Source: a virus
Virus record (IMG/VR): IMGVR_UViG_3300046543_000364
Span: 1 to 33,510 of that record
Strand: one strand, 5' to 3'
DNA: 33,510 bases
This document shows positions 1-9,700 of this stretch, piece after piece (position 1 is the first letter of the stretch; each line of letters begins with the position of its first letter). Below the pieces are notes generated by a model that worked only from the letters and a program-made list of their open reading frames with translations, ran no database searches and was not told where the DNA came from. The position numbers and the translations under genes were made by a program.

Positions 1-25
1 CACAGACTAGCAAGGAGAAAGGATC

Positions 26-1051
26 ATGCATAACGCTACGCCCGCCCACACCTCGTTCCGCTCCTACTACTCCGGTGGCTCGCGCTCGGTAATCCACGAG
101 GCCGACGACTCCAAATTCATGCAGGATATGAAGGGCAATTTCATGAAGGGCGAGTCGCGGGGCGGTGTCGAGAGTCCACAAAACTATGGTTTCACTTCCG
201 TGGTTCATGACGCCGACAAGGGCCAGGACGGGTCTGTCAGTGATGGCGCCGAGGGCCTCGTGCAGTTCATGGGCGGCAATCGCTCGTTTCCGGTGTGCCC
301 CGTGATGGATGACCGGCGGCATCGCCTGTGGGGAATGGAGAAGGGCGACACCGCGATGTATCGCGGCAAGGACGACGGCCAACAGTTTCACATGACGACA
401 GACGGCGGCTTTTGGAGTGCGCAGACCGAAAAGACGGTGCGCATGCAGCTTGTCGATAAGCAGCAGAATCAACAGCAGGGTGGCGGCTCTGGCGGTTCTA
501 GCGGCGGTGGCGCATCTGCGCTCGCTGGAGAGGGCGGCGGTGGCGGCACTGATCCAAGCGGCGGCGGTGGCAGCGGTAGCTCGACCGGCAAGGGCGACGG
601 CACCAGCCAAAGCGGCAAGCAGCAGAAAGGACAGAAGCCGATCTACAAACAAGGCGTGGACAAATCCTACCGCTACGTTGACGTGACCAAGGACGCCACG
701 CGCTTGTCCGGCAAGGAATCCCATCTGATGCTTGAGGACAAGGACAGCTACGTTCATTGCAAGGAAAAGAAAACGTATCTCGGCGGCAATGCCGACAAGC
801 ACAAGTTTGCGCGCGTACTCACCGAGGCTGGTGTAGCGCAAAACGTCTACGGCAAAATCGACGGCAGCATGGTGGCGCTCGAACTCGAAACGGAAATGTC
901 GAATGTACTTGAGCGATTCAGGCCACGCTCAAGGCTGATACCGCCCCTCGTGCCTGCGCTCATGCTGCTGCTCGGCATTTCGCTCGGCGCGAACTACGCG
1001 CTGATCACAGAGCGCGGGCCGACGATGATCGCGAGCCTTGTGAGCCGCTGA
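26..1051 (+). CDS. Mu gp45-like baseplate spike/assembly protein with C-terminal hydrophobic helix
   Basis: This is probably the central spike or baseplate assembly protein of a contractile tail. Residues about 70-145 resemble the Mu gp45 family (oligomer-binding fold, with the motif MEKGDTAMYRGKDDG). A Gly/Ser-rich linker spans about 148-205. Residues 210-285 (VTKDATRLSGKESHLMLEDK onward) look like the repetitive beta-strand part of such spikes. The order gp45, gp46, gp47 downstream supports the call. The start has an AGGAG site 10 bases upstream. The odd feature is a hydrophobic stretch at about residues 304-328 (LIPPLVPALMLLLGISLGAN) at the C-terminus, which could be a membrane helix and is not usual for gp45. 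The stop codon is immediately followed by the next start. Confidence 0.75.
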   Translation: MHNATPAHTSFRSYYSGGSRSVIHEADDSKFMQDMKGNFMKGESRGGVESPQNYGFTSVVHDADKGQDGSVSDGAEGLVQFMGGNRSFPVCPVMDDRRHRLWGMEKGDTAMYRGKDDGQQFHMTTDGGFWSAQTEKTVRMQLVDKQQNQQQGGGSGGSSGGGASALAGEGGGGGTDPSGGGGSGSSTGKGDGTSQSGKQQKGQKPIYKQGVDKSYRYVDVTKDATRLSGKESHLMLEDKDSYVHCKEKKTYLGGNADKHKFARVLTEAGVAQNVYGKIDGSMVALELETEMSNVLERFRPRSRLIPPLVPALMLLLGISLGANYALITERGPTMIASLVSR

Positions 1052-1561
1052 GTGGCCGATGTCCGTCTCGTCCAACAGGGCGAGTTTCCATACCAGACCG
1101 AAGTCTCGGTCGATTGGCTTCTTCTGGGCGACGGCACGCTTGACGATTCCGAGGCGCTTGCGACAGCGGTAATCGTCGCGCTCGGAACGGATCGCCTTGC
1201 CAGCACCGACGATATCTTGCCCGATCCGGATTCGACGGATCGCCGGGGCTGGTGGGGCGATCTCGACGCGCGGCTTATTTGGCGCGGTGCGTGGCCCATC
1301 GGATCGCATCTCTGGCTGCTCTCGCGCGAGAAGATCACCGGCGTCGAAGCGGCGCGCGGTTCGACCCTCGTGCGCATCCAGTTCTACATCCGCGAGGCTC
1401 TCCAACCGTTCATCGATCTGCGCATTGCGTCGGGAATGGAAGTCATCGTCCAGCGTGTCGATACGCAGCGCATCACTGCGCTTATACGGCTCTATCGCGG
1501 GCCGCTGACCGCAGTCGAACTCGCTTATCAAATCCTCTGGGACGACATCATCGAGGAATAA
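1052..1561 (+). CDS. Phage GP46-family baseplate protein
   Basis: This 169-residue protein matches the Mu gp46 family, a small baseplate component. The family signature is visible as DRRGWWGD at about residues 63-70 and again in the DARLIW segment after it, followed by the IDLRIASGMEV region. The start is GTG directly abutting the previous TGA, so translation is probably coupled. The position between the gp45-like and gp47-like genes is the conserved Mu order. It should join the wedge and hub proteins in the virion. Confidence 0.82.
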   Translation: MADVRLVQQGEFPYQTEVSVDWLLLGDGTLDDSEALATAVIVALGTDRLASTDDILPDPDSTDRRGWWGDLDARLIWRGAWPIGSHLWLLSREKITGVEAARGSTLVRIQFYIREALQPFIDLRIASGMEVIVQRVDTQRITALIRLYRGPLTAVELAYQILWDDIIEE

Positions 1562-1564
1562 GGG

Positions 1565-2647
1565 ATGCCATGGCAGACGCCAACGCTCAGCGCAGTACGT
1601 AGTCAGGTTCGCGATCTTATACGCGGCTCGTTGCCGGGCGCGGACGCGAACGTTCCGAACAGCGTGCTGCGGGTTCTAAGCGATAATCAAGGCGCGCTTT
1701 GTCATTTAGTTTTGCAGTACATCGACTGGCTTGCGCTGCAACTGATGCCAGATACCAGCGAGACAGTGTGGCTCGACCGTCATGCCTTTATCTGGCTCGT
1801 CAATGCGGACGGCTCGACCGGTCGCAAACTTGCCACGCCTTCGGTCGGCACCGCCATATTCACCGGGCCGCTAGGTGGCGCGGTCGTGCCGGTGGCGACG
1901 CAACTATCCTACGGCGCGACGCTATTCGAGACGCTGACCGATACCATCGTCACCGACCAACCGACGCCAATACCAATCCGCGCGCTTGATCCTGGCGTGG
2001 TCGGCAATCTCGATCCCGGCACCTCGCTCACGTTCGTAGCAGCGCCGCCGCCACAGATCGATTCCACCGCTGCCGTCGAGCTTCTGCAAGGTGGCACCGA
2101 TCAGGAAACCGACGAAGAGCTACGCGCCCGCGTGCTTGAGCGAATTCAGGCCCCTCCGATGGGCGGCGATGCCGAGGACTACGTCCACTGGTCGCTGATG
2201 CTGCCGGGCGTCACCCGCGCATGGTGCTACCCGCTCGAAATGGGCATCGGCACCGTGACGGTGCGCTTCATGTGTGACGACCTTCGCGCCGTCGAGAATG
2301 ACGGCTTCCCGCTGGATGAGGATGTGCAGGCGCTCACCACACATCTCGACCGCATGCGACCTGTCACCGTGAAGGATTTCTTCGTCGTCGCGCCGCTGCG
2401 GTTCCCGATCAACTTCAAGATCATCAACCTCGCCACCGACGACGAGGCAACACGCGCGAACATCGAGCAGGCAGTCGAAGCGATGTTCATGGAGCGCGCT
2501 TCGCCCGGCCAGGAAATCTATCGGTCGTGGATTTCCGAAGCGATCTCGCAAGCCGGGGGCGTCGATCACTTCGACCTCGAATACGAAAACACCGTGATGC
2601 CTTCCAACGGCTACATGCCGATTGTCGGCACAATCTCCTACGGCTGA
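1565..2647 (+). CDS. Baseplate J/gp47-family wedge protein
   Basis: This 360-residue protein is a BaseJ (Mu gp47, P2 gpJ) family member, which forms the baseplate wedge. Evidence is the total length, the N-terminal RDLIRGSLPGADANVPNS region, the beta-rich middle, and the family segment GGTDQETDEELRARVLERIQ (about 179-198) followed by GGDAEDYVHW and PGVTRAWCYP. A GAGGA site lies about 7 bases before the ATG. The gene follows gp46 with a 3-base gap and precedes the fibre genes. Confidence 0.85.
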   Translation: MPWQTPTLSAVRSQVRDLIRGSLPGADANVPNSVLRVLSDNQGALCHLVLQYIDWLALQLMPDTSETVWLDRHAFIWLVNADGSTGRKLATPSVGTAIFTGPLGGAVVPVATQLSYGATLFETLTDTIVTDQPTPIPIRALDPGVVGNLDPGTSLTFVAAPPPQIDSTAAVELLQGGTDQETDEELRARVLERIQAPPMGGDAEDYVHWSLMLPGVTRAWCYPLEMGIGTVTVRFMCDDLRAVENDGFPLDEDVQALTTHLDRMRPVTVKDFFVVAPLRFPINFKIINLATDDEATRANIEQAVEAMFMERASPGQEIYRSWISEAISQAGGVDHFDLEYENTVMPSNGYMPIVGTISYG

Positions 2648-2661
2648 CGGGATAGAGATCA

Positions 2662-4098
2662 ATGAAGTATCAACAGCCATACGGCGTCCTCGACGCAAAC
2701 GCGCCATACATCAACGGCGACCCTAGCGTCGGTCGCGCTGGCTCAATCCCACCGGCCGCCGCGTTCGAGCAGCCGATGCGCGAACTCGTACAGTGCATCA
2801 CCGGTTGCGGGTTGACGCCGACCGATACTGACCTCACGCAGCTTTGGCAGGCGTTGCAGATCGCGCCGTGGATTCAGGAATACGGCGTCGATACCGGTTC
2901 GGCGAATGTCTATTCCGCTTCAATCACGCCGGTCCCGACCCAGCTTTATGTCGGCATGACAGTTGCAATCAAGATCGGCAACGCCAACACCGGGGCATCG
3001 ACCCTCAATATCTGTGGGCTTGGCGCGCACGCGATTAAGCGCGCGACCGGTGCTGACATCAACTCTGGCGACCTTCGGTCTGGCCAAATCGCCGCTTTCG
3101 TATTCGACGGCGCGTATTGGCAGATGATCAACTTCCTCGGATTCCAATCCGACACGACCGTCAACAATTTCACGCTGAAGATTCCATTTTCGACCGACAC
3201 CGGAGCGGCCAACGCCATTGTCGGAATTTTCAATCCGCACATCACGCTGCAATCGGCAGGCGATCCATACCTCATCAAGGTGATGAACACGAACACCGGC
3301 CCGGTGTCGGTGAAAATGGATGCGCTCCCCGCCGTCCAACTTATCTGGCCTGATCAGAGCCAGCTTGCGGCTGGCGATATCATCACCGGCGGCCTGATCT
3401 TCTGCGTGTTCGACGGCACGAAGCTTCAACTTCTCTGCCGCATCAACGGCGGGGGTGGTGGCGGCCCGCCGCCGCCGACGACCGGCGTGCCGGGGACAAT
3501 CGACCTCTGGCCAACCGATACGCCGCCAGCCGGTGCATACGAGTGCAACGGACAGGCGCTGTCGCGCGTGAATGATGCGCGACTGTTCGGCATCATCGGG
3601 ACGCGTTACGGATCGCCCGATCCAAACACCTTCAACGTGCCCGATTTCCGGGGACAGTTCATTCGCGGCTGGTCACACGGCAGCGGTGTCGATCCTGACG
3701 CGAACACGCGCACGGATCGCGGCGATGGGACGGCGGGCGATCATGTCGGCACCAAGCAGACTGATGCCGTAAGAAGTCACTCCCACGCGGCCATAAGCGG
3801 CGGAATGCTCGATCTTGATTTTGGCGGACCAATGGTGGCCGGGCGTCCGACGAATCCAGCGCAGGGCTGGGACACGACGAGCGGGCACGATGTTTCGATG
3901 GGGCCGTTCCCCGGCCTTCACGGCCCGCCGTGGGGCGGTGGGGTAGGCACCCAGTTGCAGGTTGGTCAGGGTCAATTCGACTACGTCAACAAGATCACGA
4001 ACATCAAGGTGAGCGGCAGCGCGCTGGGAACGCAGTCTACCGGCGGAAACGAGACGCGGCCGACCAACATCAACATGATGGCCATCATCTGGCGGTGA
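2662..4098 (+). CDS. Tail fibre protein with phage tail collar domain
   Basis: This 478-residue fibre protein has a C-terminal tail collar domain (PF07484 type) beginning at about residue 274. Its diagnostic run is PGTIDLWP, then CNGQALSR, GIIGTRYGSPDPNTFNVPDF (about 313-332) and RGQFIRGW. A Gly/Pro-rich linker (about 263-273) joins it to an N-terminal shaft of beta-rich repeats (TGSANVYSASITPVP and TPVPTQLYVGMT). Histidines in VRSHSHAA and the glycine-rich end are typical of fibre tips. It probably contributes to host recognition. Confidence 0.75.
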   Translation: MKYQQPYGVLDANAPYINGDPSVGRAGSIPPAAAFEQPMRELVQCITGCGLTPTDTDLTQLWQALQIAPWIQEYGVDTGSANVYSASITPVPTQLYVGMTVAIKIGNANTGASTLNICGLGAHAIKRATGADINSGDLRSGQIAAFVFDGAYWQMINFLGFQSDTTVNNFTLKIPFSTDTGAANAIVGIFNPHITLQSAGDPYLIKVMNTNTGPVSVKMDALPAVQLIWPDQSQLAAGDIITGGLIFCVFDGTKLQLLCRINGGGGGGPPPPTTGVPGTIDLWPTDTPPAGAYECNGQALSRVNDARLFGIIGTRYGSPDPNTFNVPDFRGQFIRGWSHGSGVDPDANTRTDRGDGTAGDHVGTKQTDAVRSHSHAAISGGMLDLDFGGPMVAGRPTNPAQGWDTTSGHDVSMGPFPGLHGPPWGGGVGTQLQVGQGQFDYVNKITNIKVSGSALGTQSTGGNETRPTNINMMAIIWR

Positions 4099-4102
4099 CG
4101 CG

Positions 4103-4483
4103 ATGACGACCCAGCTTCTTTCGATCCCTCGCGTCGATCTGACCATCGAGGTGTTCACCAACGAGGACTGGCTGGACGCGCTCGCGTACTACGATCTCGC
4201 CAACAATCCGATTTTGCTCGACGGCATCCATTTTGCGCTCGAAATGCGCCATGCCGTCGAGGAGGTGACCGCGCTCATCAGCATCACCAATAATCCCGAC
4301 GACGATCAGACCGGCGGCAAGATCGTCATCACCGGCAATCAATTCGCGATCAACGTTCCGCTCTCGAAAATGTCGCGCGTGCCAAAGGGCGATTACGTGT
4401 TCGATGCCATAGGCAATGCAGACGGAATGCAGCGCGTCATCATGACGGGGACAATCGCGGTGGTCGAAGGAATCACACGATGA
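4103..4483 (+). CDS. Small tail-tip protein, unassigned
   Basis: This 126-residue, beta-rich acidic protein sits between fibre genes. It has no family I can name with certainty. The layout (DLTIEVFTNEDWLDAL, then FALEMRHAVEEVTALI, then FAINVPLSKMSRVPKGDYVF and a final MTGTIAVVEG) resembles the small Ig-like upper-baseplate or fibre-adaptor proteins of phage tails. Its stop overlaps the next start by ATGA, so the two are translated together. The structural role is inferred from context only. Confidence 0.6.
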   Translation: MTTQLLSIPRVDLTIEVFTNEDWLDALAYYDLANNPILLDGIHFALEMRHAVEEVTALISITNNPDDDQTGGKIVITGNQFAINVPLSKMSRVPKGDYVFDAIGNADGMQRVIMTGTIAVVEGITR

Positions 4484-4950
4484 CGATCACCCAAATTACA
4501 GTCGTCCAGGGCATCGCGCTCCAGCCGGGGCCGCCGGGTCAAGATGGCGCGCAAGGACCGCCGGGCCAGATCGTCGCGCTCGACGTCATGCGCGGCTGGA
4601 CGACGCTGCAATACTTCGTCCCGAACGATCTCGCCTATGCGGTGAGCGGCACGACCGTGTGGGATACGAAACAGACTCCGAGCGCGCGGTTGACGATGCT
4701 GGGCGGCAACTCGGCAATGGGATCGCCGATGAACGTAGTCGAGGGCGCTTACTACGCGCTTCGCATCGTCCAAGACCCCACCACGCCCCGCGTGCTGACA
4801 TGGCAAACGGGTCCGTATCATTGGCCGGGCGGCGCTGCGAGCGCGGTCGCGCCGTCGAATATTGCTGGCGCAATCGACGTTTTCCATTTCCGTGGCGCTC
4901 CGGGGAACGTGCTCGAATTTGTCGGCGCGCAGTTGAACATCAAGGCGTGA
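4480..4950 (+). CDS. Short collagen-like tail-tip protein
   Basis: This 156-residue protein has a short collagen-like Gly-X-Y run near the N-terminus (PGPPGQDGAQGPPGQ, about residues 18-32), a trimerising motif common in phage fibres. About 115 residues of beta-rich sequence of unknown fold follow. It overlaps the preceding gene by four bases and is followed by a GTG-started fibre gene after four bases. It is most likely a virion component at the tail tip, but the exact partner is not visible. Confidence 0.65.
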   Translation: MTITQITVVQGIALQPGPPGQDGAQGPPGQIVALDVMRGWTTLQYFVPNDLAYAVSGTTVWDTKQTPSARLTMLGGNSAMGSPMNVVEGAYYALRIVQDPTTPRVLTWQTGPYHWPGGAASAVAPSNIAGAIDVFHFRGAPGNVLEFVGAQLNIKA

Positions 4951-4954
4951 TCCG

Positions 4955-5995
4955 GTGTTCCACATTAAGACCGTTATTGGTCCGTTTCCGCGTGGGTGGA
5001 CAATCCCCAACGCGCTGACACTTGTCGGCGGCTCGCCTGTATTTGGAATGCCGGTGCTGCAGTCGGTCAAGCCCGGATCGTATTCGCAGGCCGTGCCCGG
5101 CAACGTCAATTTCCCCTGCCCAAACTACACCACGCTCACGATCACCATTGAGGGCGGGGGCGGCGGCGGCTCGTCGGACGTTGTTGCGACGCCAGCGGGC
5201 GCAGGACAGAACTCGTCGTTCGGCACCACGATGGTCGCGACCGGTGGTCTTGCTGGCGTTGGGCCGGTCCCTCCGAATCAAGGTGGCAGCGGCGGCACCG
5301 TCACGGCGGGGGGCGGCGGCCTGGGCGGCAACGGCATCATCGGCGGTGCTGGCGGCTCGGCCTCGTTTGCTTCCGGCACCTACAGCTTCGTGGTGCCGAC
5401 CTATACGACGCTCACAGTCGTTGTGGCCGCAGGCGGCGGTGGCGCGACTGATGGGGCTTTTGTCGGACAGGACGGCGGCCAAAGCACATTCGCATCGGTC
5501 GTCGCGAATGGCGGTGGCGGCTGCGATCCTGCGCACCTTCCGTCAGTGCCCGGTGGTGGCAGCGGCGGAACAGTGACGACTGGCGGTGGCGGGGCCGGAA
5601 GCCTTACTGGCTCGGCCAACGGCGTTCCCCAGTACAACGGCGCTGCCGGTGGTCGCGTCTCCGCGACGTTTGCAGTGGGCGCTCTGGCTGTCGGAAGTCA
5701 ACAAGCGGGTGTCGTCGGCTCTGGCGGGTTGGATGGCGGCCGTCCCGTTAAAAATTCCGGCGATGGCTCAGTCGGCATCTCTTGGACGTACACCCCCGCG
5801 CAGCCAGCGGCCTATTACTCGGGAAGCGCAGGCGGTCGCGTCACCAAGACTTGGTTGGTAACCGACGTCGGTGCCCCGGTGCCTGGAACGTCCATCATGC
5901 TCAATGTTGGCGGCGGCGGCGTAGGTGCCACGACTCCGCTCGGCGGTGTCGCACAATCAGGTGGAAACGGCAGCGCCAATATTTCGTGGTCGTAA
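4955..5995 (+). CDS. Glycine-rich tail fibre / receptor-binding protein
   Basis: This 346-residue protein consists of repeated Gly-rich beta modules. The segments PNYTTLTITIEGGGGGG and PTYTTLTVVVAAGGGGA are two copies of one motif, and long Gly-rich runs occur throughout (about 65-340). Such Gly-rich sheets resemble the polyglycine tips of some phage adhesins. The same motif recurs at the start of the large LamG protein (YTTLSVDVSAPGGG), so the module has been copied within the operon. The chosen GTG is four bases after the previous stop, without a strong ribosome site. Confidence 0.65.
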   Translation: MFHIKTVIGPFPRGWTIPNALTLVGGSPVFGMPVLQSVKPGSYSQAVPGNVNFPCPNYTTLTITIEGGGGGGSSDVVATPAGAGQNSSFGTTMVATGGLAGVGPVPPNQGGSGGTVTAGGGGLGGNGIIGGAGGSASFASGTYSFVVPTYTTLTVVVAAGGGGATDGAFVGQDGGQSTFASVVANGGGGCDPAHLPSVPGGGSGGTVTTGGGGAGSLTGSANGVPQYNGAAGGRVSATFAVGALAVGSQQAGVVGSGGLDGGRPVKNSGDGSVGISWTYTPAQPAAYYSGSAGGRVTKTWLVTDVGAPVPGTSIMLNVGGGGVGATTPLGGVAQSGGNGSANISWS

Positions 5996-6007
5996 GGGAG
6001 AAAAGAC

Positions 6008-6301
6008 ATGGCAGAAGCAACACCGTTTCCGGCCAAGCCGCCGCCAAATGTCGTGACCGAGAACCCGGATGGCACGCTCATCCACTACGGTGATCATGTG
6101 CGCATGAACCGCATGACAATGCCAAAGAACAACGGTCAATTCGCCTGGGTTGTCTACGCGCTGACGCCTGTAACGGACGGCAGTCATCCGACCGAGGGCA
6201 TCGAAGGGACGACCGAGGAGGCTGTCTGGGTGGCACAGGGAACGGGCGAAGAAGCCGAAGCCCGTGCGCTGTGCAGCCAGCTTTCAGGCATCAAAGAATA
6301 A
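6008..6301 (+). CDS. Small conserved-looking phage protein, unassigned
   Basis: This 97-residue soluble protein has no named domain that I recognise. Notable segments are NPDGTLIHYGDHVRMNRMTM and GQFAWVVYALTPVT, and the C-terminus is acidic. It has a good ribosome site (GGGAG, about 8 bases before ATG). It is the last gene before an internal terminator in the tail operon. A tail-tip chaperone or minor structural role is possible from position, but nothing in the sequence proves it. Confidence 0.6.
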   Translation: MAEATPFPAKPPPNVVTENPDGTLIHYGDHVRMNRMTMPKNNGQFAWVVYALTPVTDGSHPTEGIEGTTEEAVWVAQGTGEEAEARALCSQLSGIKE

Positions 6302-6327
6302 GTCGGCCAAAACCTTCACCACCTTCA

Positions 6328-6354
6328 AGAAAGCCCCCTCGCGGGGCTTTTTTT
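6328..6354 (+). terminator. Rho-independent terminator inside the tail operon
   Basis: The stem AAGCCCC / GGGGCTT (6331-6337 with 6343-6349) has a 5-nt loop and is followed by a run of seven T (6348-6354). It lies 27 bases after the stop of the 97-residue gene and 17 bases before the next ATG. It would reduce or stop transcription into the LamG-containing part of the operon unless antitermination or a second promoter operates. Confidence 0.8.
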
Positions 6355-6370
6355 ATTTGGAGCACTCGCA

Positions 6371-6751
6371 ATGGCAAACGTCGTCGGCGACTATGCGTTG
6401 GACAATGGCCTCAACGCGATCAAGACCTACGCGACCCACATCTACCTCTGCACGCAAGACCCGCTGACCTATACCGACGCGACCTCGACCTACGCGCTCG
6501 GCAACAAGAATTTCGGAGCGGGCGGGTGCTTCGGCGCACCGGGTGCTGGCTCGCCAAACGGTCGGCAGATCGCCTCGACACCGATCACGGACGGTAGCGT
6601 AACCGGAACGGCGACGGCGTCGAAGTGGGCTGCGGTCGATGCCGTCAACTCGCGCCTGCTGGCGAACGGGTCGCTCTCGGCTTCGCAAGCGGTGACGGCG
6701 GGCAACACATTCACGCTGGCGAGCTTCCTGATCCGACTGCCGAACCAGTAA
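6371..6751 (+). CDS. Small putative structural protein, unassigned
   Basis: This 126-residue protein is rich in Ala, Thr, Ser and Gly and lacks charged clusters, as is common for minor virion proteins. Segments such as DYALDNGLNAIKTYATHIYL at the N-terminus and a Thr/Ala-rich C-terminus are visible. It is preceded by GGAG eight bases from ATG and lies just after the internal terminator. It is the immediate neighbour of the giant LamG protein. I do not recognise the family. Confidence 0.6.
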   Translation: MANVVGDYALDNGLNAIKTYATHIYLCTQDPLTYTDATSTYALGNKNFGAGGCFGAPGAGSPNGRQIASTPITDGSVTGTATASKWAAVDAVNSRLLANGSLSASQAVTAGNTFTLASFLIRLPNQ

Positions 6752-6766
6752 AACTCTAGGCGCCAG

Positions 6767-9700
6767 ATGCCGACTGTCAACTACACAACGCCGGGCACCT
6801 ATACTTTTACCGTCGTAGCTTACACGACGTTAAGTGTCGATGTGAGTGCTCCCGGCGGAGGGTCAAGCTATGACCGCGTTACCAATGGTTCGAGTGGCGG
6901 CAATAGCTCGTTTGGCTCAAGCTCCGCAGTCGTTGCCTACGGTGGCACTGGCAATACGAGGACTGGTCAACCAGCCGCTCAAGGTGGCTTTGGAGGTGCA
7001 GTCACTGTAGGCGGTGGCGGCGCTGGCAGTAGTAGCGTTTCATCAGGAGGTGGCAGCTTCTATTGGGGCAGTGCAGGAGGTAGGGTCACTCAGACATGGG
7101 CGCCAAGCGACGGCGGCGCTCCTGCCGCCTCGGCAAACATCACCGTCGTCGTCGGACAGGCAGGAACCGACGCTGGCGACGGTGTCACGGCTGGCACTGG
7201 CTATGTTTCGATCACCTACACGGCGTCTCTCGTCGCCACTCCGCTCTCGACCTCTCTGCTGCTGCACTTCGATGGCCCATATGCACCGGACAGCGCCGGT
7301 CGCCACGCGGTCAATCTGCAAAGCGGCGCGACACTCACGTCGGCTCGGTCTAAGATCGGTTCTGGCTCGCTATCGTGCGACGGAACGGCCGCATCTTATG
7401 TCGTAACTGACGGTAATGCACCCCACTCTGACTTTGGTTTTGCGCTTGATGACTTCACGATTGAGACGTGGATATGGGTCAACTCGTTTAGGAACGTCGG
7501 TTACGACGGCGGCATCTATGATGGCCGCAATGCTGGCGACGCGAACAATCCATATCTCGGCTTCTACTGGAATGGGTCGGCAGAGGTCGTTCAGTATTAT
7601 ACGCAGCAGGGCGCGCACACCATTACCACGACGACTCCAATCCCGGTCAATCAGTGGGTCCACGTCGCGCTCGTCCGCTATCTGCAAGTCTCTCGGGTCT
7701 ACGTCAACGGCGTGTCGGAGGGCGGCACCTTCTCTGACACCTATTCGTATACCAACACATATGCAACGATCAACTACGGCCCCTGCGCAAACTGCTACAT
7801 TGACGAGTATCGCATCTCAAGAGGCGCACGCTACACCGCGAACTTCACGCCGTCAGTCGCACCGTTCCCGCCGTACTATTTCGTTCCGCTGGCGCTCGCG
7901 CCGTCTGCGGACGGAACGGTTCTCTTGCTTCATCTCGATGGGGCAAATGGATCGACAGCCTATCCCGACGCGACGGCCCGCCATGTAGTTAATCCTGGCG
8001 GCTCAGGCGGTGCGCTATCGACCGCACTGTCGAAATTCGGCCCTTCGTCTTTCCATTCCGCAACTCAAAGCGGAATGCTTGTCAACGACGCCAGTGCCGA
8101 CTTCCTTTTCGATACCAATAATTTCACCATCGACCTTTGGTTCTACCTGACCGCCCTGCCGTCTGTCGTAGGTGGCGATTTCGTATTGTACTGGCCTTAT
8201 TTGACTGGGTCGGAGGCGAATGTTTCCATCGCAGTCACTGCTGGTGGCAATTTCCTTTACAGCACGAATAGGATTGTGGGAGCGACTGCCGTTACAACGA
8301 ATGTATGGCACCATGCTGCGCTGGTGCGCTCGGGAGGTACGTTAACTCTATACCTCGATGGCGTGTCTCAAGGCAGCATTGCCGATACGAGTAACTATGG
8401 TCAGGTCGGTTCAACGAATTACCCACTTTTCTTGACCTACGGCTACCTTGATGAGGTGCGTGTCACCAAGGGTCGCGCGCTGTGGACAGGCAACTTCACT
8501 CCACCCACCGCGCCGTACACCCCAACGCCGATGGTTGGCACGGCGGCGCTCGGCCTGCCGGGACTCACGACGGTGGACGGCAACACGGTCCTGCTGCTGC
8601 ACTGCGAGGGAACGCAGTTCGCAACCACGTTCACCGACTACTCGGGCAAGAACCACGCAGTTACGTCGAACGGCGGCACGCGGGTCAATAATAATACTGG
8701 CGCTGCAAGGTTTGGCGGAGGAGGCGCTGAGTTTGGAGGAACGACAGCCTTTTACCTATCGCTCGATAGCGGAGTAGACTTTGCGTTCGGCCTCGGCGAC
8801 TTCACCATAGAGGCGTGGGTCAATCTGGTGGGATTGCCGTCCACAACGGGCGCGACATTCATCATCTACGATAGCCGCGATGCCGGGGCGACCGTCGCAC
8901 CGTTCGTTGTGATCGACGGCCCGACGAACAAATTCCAGTTCGGCTACGATGGCGCGATCCCGATCACCGGCACGACCGTAGCCACGACTGGCGTGTGGTA
9001 CCACGTCGCCGCCGTTCGCGCGGCAGGTGTCACCAAGCTCTACGTCAACGGCGTGCAGGAAGGCCCAATCTACGCCGACCCAAACAACTACGCGGTCGGC
9101 GCTGGCGGCTATCCACGCATTGGCGCGTCGGGGCCAGCCTATAGCCCAGGTTGCTTTAACGGCTTCATGGATGAAATTCGCGTCTCGCGGGTTGCCCGCT
9201 GGACGACGAACTTCTCGCCACCGACTGCGCCGTACCCGCCGTATCAGTTCTTCGCACAGCCACTCGCACCAGCTTCGCCAGTTCTCGGCAACGCATGGCC
9301 GCTGCAGTCTATCGACGCCGCGACCGTCCTGTTGCTCCATTGCGACGGCTTCAACGGCTCGACCGTGGTGCCCGACACGTCAGGGCGCAATCACCCGGTT
9401 ACGCAAAACGGAAATGCAAAACTTGCAACTGCGCAGGAAAGGTTCGGAAGCTCATCGCTCTCAAATGATGGGACAATAGGCAGCTATCTCACACTTGATG
9501 GGAGCAACGACTTTGCCTTTGGGACCGGGGACTTTACGGTTGATCTATGGTTCTTCCCAAATGCATCGGGCACAAATCAAACGATCTATGACAGCCGTCC
9601 TAATAGTGTGAATGGCTTATACCCGGTGATCTACTTCAGTGGATCGACCATTAACTTTTATCAAAATTCCCTGAATGTAATTGCCGGTGTGACGACCCTA

